In this document: positions 55,489-64,000 of the stretch, piece after piece
Numbering within the stretch: position 1 is the first letter of the stretch
How the letters are laid out: every line of letters starts with the position of its first letter
Origin: Daucus carota subsp. sativus
Lineage: Eukaryota > Streptophyta > Magnoliopsida > Apiales > Apiaceae
Length of the DNA stretch: 64,000 nucleotides
Reading direction: 5' to 3'
NCBI RefSeq assembly: GCF_001625215.2
Contig: NC_030385.2
Coordinates: 12,207,135-12,271,134 of the forward strand
Made by a program: the position numbers and the translations under genes
The notes under the pieces: generated by a model
Told to the model about the DNA's origin: nothing
The model's input: only the letters and a program-made list of their open reading frames with translations
Database searches by the model: none

Positions 55489-55793
55489 AGAAAATGTAAG
55501 GATTATTTTTTTTTGATAAACCAAATTTTATTTATGAAACAAACTTCTCTTTAAGAGAAAGCAGGGTACATGAGCCTCATCTAGGAGGGATCGACAAGCA
55601 GTGGACACCAAAAAGAACCCTACACTAGCGATCAAAGCAAAGCCAACTTAAACATACTAGAACCCAGAACAAAAGAGCCAGACTACTAAACACCGAGAAG
55701 AAGCTCCACTATAGTCTTCTTCCCAACCCCAGTACTAACTCATGGAGGAAGCACTACTATAGGCTCCTACCACAAGTACCCATCAGCAGCAAC

Positions 55794-56582
55794 TTAGTCC
55801 AAGTCCCCCAACGGGGGTTCACGAGCCAAGAGAGAACGGTCTGGCCCCCAGCTACCTACAAAGGAGTCCTCCACTGCCCCTTCCATTATGTCCTCGAGCT
55901 CATCGATGTCCATGTCCATTCTCGGCAGCTTTTGGAGCATTGACCTGACCCAGACCCAATCATCAATTTGCTCAGCCAGAGACATACTAACATTGAAATC
56001 CACCGGGTCCGGAGCACCAGAAGGCACCAGCACATCCATGAAAGCAGGATGATGGACTCCCATACCCTGGTCCCAGTCAAGCAGCTCCTCAAGACCTCCC
56101 ACTGGCCTGTCAAGGGTGTAGAGCTGCATGCAGGTCTCCATGCCTAGCTTCGCGACAAATCGAGATGCCTGATTACGCGATGGGTGCACATAAGACACAA
56201 CACATTTCCAGTTGGGGCTACGGATGAGAGCGTCAAGTTGATAAGTTACATCGAAAACAGAAGCAGGAACTCCCTCATCGAAATGCTTCAAGGTCATGTA
56301 GGCTTCATAGTTGTCCGTTTCGAGATGAACATCATCAAACTCCTGGACAGCAGCACGTCGCAGAGGAGCGTACATCGCCCAGAGTTGATTGCCTAGACGC
56401 GTTAACCTAGGAATGACTCCAATGGTTAGGAACTTCAGCTCTCCTTCTGAATCACGGATGATTCCACCTATTCCAGTTGAGTTACCATTTGCCAGAGGGG
56501 TGCTGGAGTAATGCCCATGTACGTTTACTTTGACCCCGCCAGGTTTGGGTAAAGTCCAGTGCAAAGCGCGATATTGTGCCAT
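55794..56582 (-). CDS. RNase H-like (RVT_3) protein, catalytic residues mostly lost
   Basis: An intact 262-codon frame inside the LINE's 3' part. Residues 15 to about 155 have the RNase H fold signature of plant RVT_3 domains: PGGVKVNVHGHYSS, GIGGIIRDSEGELKF, NQLWAMYAPLRRAAV, VHLETDNYEAY, VVSYVHPSRNQASRFVAKLG. Of the four usual acidic residues only D90 is kept. H22 stands where the first Asp belongs, Q66 for the Glu, and the last Asp is missing near residue 140. An acidic tail of about 100 residues (DMDIDELEDIMEGAVED) follows, which I cannot place in a family. CTATTTAAAGG near 56640 could be a TATA box, about 60 bp before the ATG. It may be a binding rather than cutting protein, a LINE accessory frame, or a host gene carried along by 3' transduction. 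Confidence 0.75.
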   Translation of the reverse strand: MAQYRALHWTLPKPGGVKVNVHGHYSSTPLANGNSTGIGGIIRDSEGELKFLTIGVIPRLTRLGNQLWAMYAPLRRAAVQEFDDVHLETDNYEAYMTLKHFDEGVPASVFDVTYQLDALIRSPNWKCVVSYVHPSRNQASRFVAKLGMETCMQLYTLDRPVGGLEELLDWDQGMGVHHPAFMDVLVPSGAPDPVDFNVSMSLAEQIDDWVWVRSMLQKLPRMDMDIDELEDIMEGAVEDSFVGSWGPDRSLLAREPPLGDLD

Positions 56583-56935
56583 GCTACAGAGATAAGTGGA
56601 GATTAAGAAGAAAGTAGGTGATAAAACCCTCTTCCACAGAAGCCTTTAAATAGCCAAACTCTGAGGAACATCTTTGAATGCAATATCAAGCTTCACACGA
56701 AATCAATCTAAAGGTTGAAGATACTAAAGATTTTGGCTCATAAATCCTATTAATTATGAAGCTGAACCTTGCAAGAGATCTCAAAACCTAGCATTAACTC
56801 TCATCCCGGTGGCCAATCCTATAGCTTATAGAGACTTTAGCATCATAAATACTGAAACCACGCCATGATATTCCTTTTGTCTGATTAACCTCCATAAGTA
56901 TTGATAAGACAGGACAATATTAATAGGAGATGATC

Positions 56936-59900
56936 CTAGAACACCCATGAAAATATCATGGATTTTCTTGAGCGGCCTTCTGAAGCTAACCGATCCGCAG
57001 ATGAATTTAAAAAACTCTCGATGAAAACCTTACTAACTCCCTGCAACCATTCCATGATTGGGCCTGTAAAATCCCGCTTACTGGCCAACATGTACTGGAT
57101 AAGTTTTTGAGAGTCCAAAAATATTGCCAGACTGTAATTTTTGAGCCTGCTACTATAGTAGAGTTTTAAAAGATAAAAAAGGGCCTCCAGTTCCATGTCA
57201 AAGACTGATGCCTGTTGGGTTGGGCCTGAAAATATGAGTTTAACTGCTCTATTTTTATTTATCAGAAAACCTCCAATGCCTGCTGTACTACTGTTGTTAG
57301 ATTTCACCCATGATCCATCCACAAATCCAATAAAATCTACCCTGCAGAACCAATTTTCTAAAAGACGATATAATCTGTGCCTTCTATGCATTTTCATTGA
57401 ATCCATCGGACTAACCTGCCAGAGATTAGAAAAATGCTCCGAAGCCATATTTGCAATCTTTGCCCAGCAGAACGACCTCAGTTTAATCTTTGCTATCACT
57501 TGTTGGATGGAGTCTTTAATTCCTTTGAATATAAGGTCGTTCCTTGATGTCCATAATGTCCAGAGAATCGCAGCTATACAGATACTACCCTCGGACTTCA
57601 ATGAATTTGCACCCAACCTAAAGCAGTCTTCAATACTCCCAAAATAGCAGCACTGAAGTTTAACATCTAACCATTTACTACCTTCGACCCAAATATTTCG
57701 CGCAAAGGAACATTCCCATAATATATGCATGTGACTGTGTCTCCTCTTGAAGGTGACATCTTTGGCACTGCGTACTAATAAACTCAAGCCTTGTCTTCAA
57801 GAAAACTAGAGAGGGGATCTTATTCTGACCACACTGCCATAAAAAATATCTTATACGAGGGGGAATTTTAAGTTTCCATATCAGGGACCAGGGACCAACC
57901 TGTGAAGCTGATCTGTCAAGCACATAAACACAACTTTTGGTGGAAAATCTATCAAAATTTTCCCATCGCAGCTCGTCTTCCTGAGTTGAGAGACGAATAG
58001 CATTTAGTAGTGACCCCATAGTATCACATTCCAAAAGCTCATAACTTGACAGCTCTCTAGACCACAACCCTTCAAAATTAGAATTCCAAACCAGTTTCAT
58101 GTCGCAGACAGTGATGAATTTGAATTTGCAGGCTGAAAATAACTGACTAAAACTTTCTTTTAGACATGCGCTTTCAGACCACCAATCTGTCCAGAACCTA
58201 ACAGATTTCCCATTATTTACCTTCCACTTAAAAAACTTATTGGACCAAAGATCTTCCTGAAATTCATTAGGCACCTTAGCTAGGTCTTTGATAAACTCTG
58301 ATGCTCCTGCTATGTTTATGGTCTTGACTTTCTCAAACAAATCCTCTACCAGCTCATCACCGTATTTACCGTAAATAATTCTCGAACTGAGGCAGAGTCT
58401 TTCTTTTTTCAGCTTCCATAACCATTTAGATAACAATGCTACATTCTTATCACGCAGAAAAAAAGTCCCAATCCACCTTTATCCCTTGGCTTACAGAGCG
58501 TATCCCAGCAGATCAAATGCAATTTCTTTTGGGACTCCAAGCAGTTTGATACCGAATTCCAGAAGAAGCCTCTTCTAAGCGAATCAATGAAATTTAACAC
58601 ACCTTTTGGGAGGAGCGCCATATTCATCCAATAGACATGGAGACTGTTAACAACCGACTTGATTAGAACCATTTTCCCCGCTTTGTCTAGACATTTATTT
58701 TTCCATGAAGCAAGCCTGACTTTAACCTTTTTAATGAAAGGAGCCCAGAAAGTTTTCTTTCTTTAAGTAACGAAGATTTCGTAGCCTAAATAATCCATGG
58801 GCCAGGAACCTATATCACACTTAATACAACTAGCAAACATGGTTTTTAACTGCTCCGCTCCTGAGCTCGAAAACATTTTACTTTTGCTGAAATTAATTTT
58901 AAGACCCGAGAGAGCCTAAAAAAGAATCAACACCAACCTGACTCCCCAACACGATTTCCAGCGATTATCTACAAATATAATGGTGTCATCCGCGAAAAGA
59001 ACATGAGAGAGGGATGGACCCTTCCCCAAGGAAATACCCTTTAACAAACCAACTTCTGACGCTCTTACCATAAGCAAATGAAAAACCTCGCTCACTATAT
59101 TAAACAACATGGAGGATAATGGATCACCTTGTCGGAGTCCTCTTCCCATCCCAAATTCAGCTGAGGGACTACCATTCATTAATACCGACATTCTAGTAGT
59201 TGGGAGTATCGATTCCAGCCATAATTGCCATTTTTCCCCGAAACCAAATTCCTTTAAAACTTGGAATAATAAACTCCAATTTACCGAGTCAAATGCCTTG
59301 GCAAAATCCAATTTTAGAATAATACCTTCCACTCCACCACTACCCATGCTATGTACTATTTCCTGAACTATAAGAACAGTTTCCGAAATATTCCGCCCTT
59401 TAATGAAGGCAAACTGCTCCTCCGAAATGATGGATTTCAGTACTCCACTTAACCGGATAGATAGAAGCTTTAATAGAATCTTTAACGTACAGTTAATCAA
59501 ACTGATGGGTCTGAAATCCGTTACTCTCATTGGACTAGAAATTTTGGGTATGAGAGTAATGAAAGAAGAGTTAAGACCTGGAGGAAGCGAGCCATCCACA
59601 TGAAATTGGTTCGCCATTCTGAACACATCCTTATTTATCATATGCCACAAGTTTTTCAAAAAAGCTACATTAATCCCGTCCGGACCCGGGCTTTTATTGG
59701 AATTCATCGAGTTCAATGCAGCTTGAAGTTCCTCCCTACTAAACTTCTCTTCCAAAGAAATACTTTCTCTGCCGCTCAATCTTTTAGAGAATAAATTCGC
59801 TATGTAGAACACATTCTCCACACCCCTTTTCATAAAAAATTGCTTGAAGTATTCTGCAAAGATGCTTTTAACTTGACCTGGGTTGGTGATCCAATTATCA

Positions 59901-61021
59901 TTCCACATTATTCCATCAATTTGATTAGTTCTCTGCCTTATAGACATCATCTTGTGAAAATAACTAGTATTTTGGTCCCCCTTACTCTCCCACTCAACTC
60001 TAGATTTTTGTTTGAAAATTTCCTCCCTATTGGTATAAGCCTGATGTAAAGCAATCTCCAACTCTCTTCTTTCATTATTAGAGCTGTCCTTCAAGTCCCA
60101 ACTATCTAGGCGAGCTTCCAATTCTTGTATATGAGAGAAACAATTGCCAAACTCATTTTTGTTCCATTTTCTTATGCTATTTCTAAGGTGCTTGAGTTTG
60201 GTGTGAATGGACATACCATCATTTAGTGATGACCCACAGTTTTTCATCACTTCCTGGAGTCTATCCTGTTCCAGCCACACATTAAAAACCTTAAACGGCT
60301 TCGGTCCCCAATCCTTCGTACCTTTATTAAGAAATATTGCTAGATGATCCGAAGACTTTCTCCCTAAAGATTGAAGCTGCCAGGAACCTGAAGAGAGCCA
60401 CTCTATTGAAACTAACGCTCGATCCAATTTGCTGCATCTACCCTTAGGACTAAACCAAGTGAAGGAGTGACCCATAAGAGGGACATCTGTCAAATGATTA
60501 GAGCCAATGAAGTTAAGGAAACCTTCTACATCTTTAGACCGGTACGTACAATTTATTCTGTCAATACTTCTAGTAATGCAATTAAAATCACCCATGACAC
60601 AAAACTTATCTTCTTCTGTTGAAGCTATAAACTCTGAAATCTGTTCCCAAACTTGAATCTTCCTATCATACTTGTGCGGCCCATATATATTTATTACTAC
60701 ACAACGTATATCTGACAATTGATTCATCGAAGTGAAAACTATCCCTATCCAGAACCTCGAAATGTAAGAGTGAATTACTCTTAAAAAGCTCGAGTTCCAA
60801 ATCACCGCTAAACCACCTGATTGCCCTTCTGAAGGAGAAGAAGTTACATCCAGTCTACTATCTAGATTTAAGTGTCTCTTCAGCTCAGGGCTAGAACCCA
60901 CAAATTTAGTTTCCTGGAGTAGCATAACATAAGGATCAAACTTCCTCACAAAGAATCTTACATGTCTCTTAACTATAGCATTATTTATACCCCTACAATT
61001 CCAGCTGATCAACTTGTCCAT
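56936..61021 (-). pseudogene. LINE ORF2: endonuclease, reverse transcriptase, RNase H (broken)
   Basis: From the start, MDKLISWNCRG (Asn8), QETKF, VMGDFNC and SSDHLAIF are the APE-type endonuclease motifs. NKSPGPDGIN, LKLDFAKAFDSVNW, GRGLRQGDPLSSMLFN and FADDTIIF are the reverse transcriptase. This first 701-codon frame ends at a frameshift near 58920. Shorter frames continue to LASWKNKCLDKAGKMVLIKS, the zf-RVT-like region (WSLIWKLKIPPRIRYFLWQC) and an RNase H with all four acidic residues (FVDGSW, MELEAL, IFLDSQ, SADRLASEG) ending at 56936. At least three frame disruptions separate the pieces (near 58920, 58440 and 57700-57790), and there is a stop near 58765. Confidence 0.9.
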
Positions 61022-61054
61022 TTCAAAGATTAGTAACTGAAATCAAAGAGGGTC

Positions 61055-63090
61055 CTAGTCCTTCAAATGCAGACGGATCTTCTCCAATGTTTCTACCCTA
61101 TCCTTATAGGCTACCAAACCCATCAATTCTCCCGCTTCCAGAACTTGAAGAGCCAGATCCTTGCTTTGAGATTCTTGGAGTGCTGCGTCTATATCGACCT
61201 GCTCTGTTTCCATTAATTTATTTAACCTCAATTTTTTCCTCACCTCTCTTGCAGCAAGGGCTTTCTTCTTTACCTTTCTATCTGCTTCCTTCTCCTTTCC
61301 CTTATACTGTTCAACCGACTTCTTCTTCACACCACCTTTCATAAAATTATATACCCTATTGTATTTTCTGGGACGACCCCTTTTCCTTCCTATATTCATC
61401 TTGCTGACCTGGTTTAAAATTTTTCACTAACCATACTTGACTCAACATATCCAACATTATCGGCTTCCACAGATTCCAGGATTTGTATAGAGTCATCTTC
61501 TTTTGATAATGCTGATGACGAATTGTTCTTATCCCGAACTTGCCAAACGTACCTCTGAATCTCCTCTACCGGCATACTCTCATCAGGTTCATTACCAACT
61601 TCTCTAGAATGAAAACTCCCCATTCTAGAGAGAGAATTCAAATCCTCATTAACTTCGTCCATCAAGTGACCATTAGTCTCTATTTCAACAGCGTCTAACC
61701 CCTCCTTTTCATTTACTAATTTTTCAACAGAGTCTACTGCCCCACCATCATTTCCTTCTGAGGGAGGAACCGAAGGACAGACATCCCCCTTCTCCTTTTG
61801 TTTCTGAACTTCTTCAAAATCCTTCACTTTTGATTTATTTCCCCTCCATGATTTCTCTTGACTCCCATCCTCCCTTTCTGGCTCAAGAAGTTTATTGTAC
61901 GTCCATCCCTTCAACTCTTCTTGCACCCCCCCCCCCAGATTCTCTTATCGTTACCCAATGACTCTCACCATCAATTACAACCTTAATCGTTTCTTTGATC
62001 TGCTCCACCTTACTAGTAGCTATACAAAGTTTCAACTTTGTGTACATAGAGTTCAAGAGTGGTTTTTTATTTTCCGTAACCAGATAGCCCCAATCATCAA
62101 TTATTTTACTCCAAGTAGAGTTATTCCATGCTGAGATTGGTAATCCATCGCAGTCTAACCAGGCTAGTCGTGGTACTACCAGATCAGAGTGAGTAGCCTT
62201 ATAGACTCCCAAAAAAATTTCATACAGAAACTCTATGTTGACATTTGCTGTGAAAACATCTTCATCTACAATGAGTAGAAAAGATTTATGTGAAATACCT
62301 CTTACTCTGATGAACGAACAGCCTAGCCCAATAATGTTCTCTTGTATCACATCTGCCCATTCTACCTCTGCAGTTATTCCTATTAAACTCCTACCCAAGA
62401 TGCTCTTAAATTCCTCATCCACCGTTCCTACCACTGTGCGGCAAGAAGGTTGAGGTACCAAGTTATCTGCATGTTCCTGGGTTGGATGATTTCGAGTCTT
62501 CCCGTGAGTTTCCCCAGTTTTGCTTTTTACCTTACTTTCCTGCCTTTCTATCTGTTCCTCAGCCTTGTACGTTTAAGTATCACTTTCTTCGGTCTGAGCC
62601 ATCTTCACTACTAACTGGTACCTTCCCATCTTCCTTCCATTGAAGCTAGAAACAATGAGATCACCCACTTGCTTACTGTCCACTATTAAGAATCCAATCC
62701 TGTTGTTATTCCGGTCTCTTTTCCTCGAAAGAATAATATCCTTTATTTTCCTTTGCTTATTGAAGAAGAGCCAGATATCTCTTACCGAAGCCTCTGATGG
62801 TAGGTTAATAACCATGACTGAAGACCACTTTATATTTGCTACTCTTTCCTTAAGACTAATACTTCCTGCCGACTTACTTTTAGCTCCTTGTGCTGCAGCT
62901 GCATATGAAAAACCTTGCTTCACTTTACTCTCTTGCTCAGCATATATCGGAACATACCTGCGTCTTCCATTCCTAGTATCTCGAATAACTTTGAACCATT
63001 GATGTTCTTGATCTTGAAGTTCAGAAGCTCCATGAACTGGTTTTGAATTTTAATATTTTGAAAAACTCTCTCTCCTAAGTTTTCTCTCAT
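61055..63090 (-). pseudogene. LINE ORF1: RRM, DUF4283-like and AT-hook regions (broken)
   Basis: The first ATG (63088-63090) opens MRENLGERVFQN; the better protein sequence (HQWFKVIRDTRNGRRRYVPI) is in another frame soon after, so there is an early frameshift. An RRM-like part follows (VMVINLPSEASVRDIWLFF, then RIGFLIVDSKQVGDLI), then a TAA at 62573-62575, then a DUF4283-like part (VPRLAWLDCDGLPISAWNN) in the same frame. A C12-type homopolymer near 61927-61938 marks a slip into the acidic linker. After another frame change near 61405, the C-terminus has an AT-hook (KRGRPRKYN) and a basic coiled-coil-like segment. ORF1 proteins bind LINE RNA. Confidence 0.8.
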
Positions 63091-63130
63091 TTTCTATTCT
63101 TGAAGAAGTTACCGTATAGAAAATGTAAAG

Positions 63131-63212
63131 TTATGGTATTTAATATCTCAAAATAAGATTTGGAGTTTAAATAGTAAAAGTTGGAGCTTATTTATCAATT
63201 CCCTTTTTTAAT
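63131..63212. repeat. Right terminal inverted repeat of the older DNA element
   Basis: It matches the complement of 54727-54805 (here ggagtttaaatagtaaaagt and gcttatttatcaattccc). It lies immediately outside the LINE target duplication. Confidence 0.75.
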
Positions 63213-63612
63213 GATGTTCATTTTCCGGAAAATAACTTCATACACAATCTATATACGTGCCTATTTGGGCAACAAAGCTTCTGGCTTCTTTTAATAAAAA
63301 GTCGACTTCTATTTTTTTGACTCGTTTATGTAAAAAGTCAGAATCACTTATAAAGAGCTGAGAATGCTAGATTTGTTTCAGGAATTTTATTTCTTTATCG
63401 AACAGTTTAATCATTTATAAGTTTTAATTTACTTCTCATTTCTAGTCCACTTTTCTACTTTAAGTAAGAAGCATATTTCTAAAATTTATCCAAAGGACTC
63501 ATATATCTTGTTCGTTCAAGTGACAACCGAGGCACATACTTCCTTGCCCGTCATCATAAAAGGATATGCATGCATATATTATGACCTCTGTTGGGTCCCA
63601 TGTGATTATATG
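63213..63612. other. AT-rich intergenic DNA
   Basis: Nothing beyond AT-rich sequence is recognised. Confidence 0.5.
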
Positions 63613-63614
63613 TA

Positions 63615-63866
63615 CTTCCTCCGTTTTAAATTATATGTCCACTTTCAAAATATCACATAATTTAAGAAAAGTATATGTTCACAAGTTAATTGTATTAAAT
63701 AGCCATAATGTGTGGTAAGAGGTCGATCTACGAAATATAAATAAGGAGTATATGGAGTAGAATTGACTTTGGAAATATAATTTTGCATTAGAAGTTGAAG
63801 TGGAAAACTAATTTGAAACAAAATATTTTTTTTTTAAATTGGACAAGTAAATTAAAACAGAGAGAG
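63615..63866. mobile_element. Stowaway-like MITE
   Basis: A 252-bp non-coding element flanked by TA on both sides (63613-63614 and 63867-63868). The ends are inverted copies: left cttcctccgttttaaattat...tgtccactt, right aaattggacaagtaaatt...aaaacagagagag. The CTCCCTCCGTTT-type terminus is typical of plant Stowaway MITEs. Confidence 0.85.
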
Positions 63867-64000
63867 TATTTTATGTATTTATTTTCGTGCAAACTTTTTA
63901 GTGGGTGTAAAGGAAAGATTGAGGAAGCCAATTTGTGTGATAGTGCACTTGAACATTTATAAAATACGTAGCAAGTCTCACGCATTACAAGAATGCGTAT

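Larger units (their letters stand above)
55500..63117 (-). mobile_element. L1-type LINE, full length but decayed
   Basis: The 11-bp sequence AGAAAATGTAA stands at both edges (55489-55499 and 63118-63128) as a target-site duplication. The 3' end has a poly-A tract (T9 on the plus strand, 55506-55514) preceded by AATAAA-type sequence. In minus-strand order: a 5' leader of about 27 nt, ORF1 (63090 to about 61055), ORF2 with endonuclease, reverse transcriptase, zinc-knuckle-type region and RNase H (61021-56936), about 350 bp of non-coding sequence, an extra RNase H-like frame (56582-55794), and the 3' tail. ORF1 and ORF2 are each broken in several places, so it can no longer move by itself. Confidence 0.85.

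Noticed and set aside
63788-63985. 65-codon minus-strand frame near the window end
   Set aside because: It mostly lies within the Stowaway-like MITE and has no protein-like features.
1-64000. CRISPR arrays, operons, ribosome-binding sites or replication origins
   Set aside because: The sequence is plant nuclear DNA. The regular repeats are snRNA units, minisatellites and transposon ends.

Overview
The window is nuclear DNA of a eudicot plant. The evidence is a plant CC-NBS-LRR resistance gene, a lipid-transfer protein, an LPEAT1-like exon, Athila-type and Copia retrotransposons, a plant L1-type LINE, Stowaway-like MITEs, and spliceosomal RNA genes with plant USE/TATA promoters. I cannot name the species. 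Host protein genes are few: most of the window is a small-RNA gene array and transposable elements.

Layout. 1-3.95 kb: AT-rich DNA, a type-2 lipid-transfer-protein gene lacking one matched pair of cysteines, a fragment of an NBS-LRR gene and a broken LPEAT1 exon. 3.95-14.27 kb: one complete-looking Athila-like Ty3/Gypsy element with 1132-bp LTRs and a 5-bp target duplication. 14.5-17.2 kb: an intact 899-residue CC-NBS-LRR gene on the minus strand, the near-identical relative of the fragment. 17.5-19.1 kb: two MITE-like elements and an RNase H-like fossil.

19.3-42.9 kb is the centrepiece: a head-to-tail array of about 5.5-kb units. Each unit carries U5, U6, U1 and U2 snRNA genes in that order, all on the plus strand. 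There are four units, the last truncated at its right end, then a diverged gene-less piece and a U3 snoRNA gene on the opposite strand. U1, U2 and U5 have USE-TATA gaps of 32-33 nt (RNA polymerase II type). U6 and U3 have shorter gaps (24-28 nt, polymerase III type). U4 was not found. The array therefore holds four of the five major spliceosomal RNAs plus a ribosomal-RNA-processing RNA. U6 5' ends, the first U5 promoter, and the 3' flanks of U1 and U2 differ between units.

42.9-55.5 kb: a local tandem duplication split by a very young Copia element, a 7SL-RNA-like sequence, a 140-150-bp minisatellite, a TA-target MITE and AT-rich DNA. 55.5-63.1 kb: a decayed full-length LINE (minus strand) inserted in an older terminal-inverted-repeat element. 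Besides the RNase H domain of ORF2, it carries a second, intact 262-codon RNase H-fold ORF whose catalytic residues are mostly replaced. The window ends with a Stowaway-like MITE.
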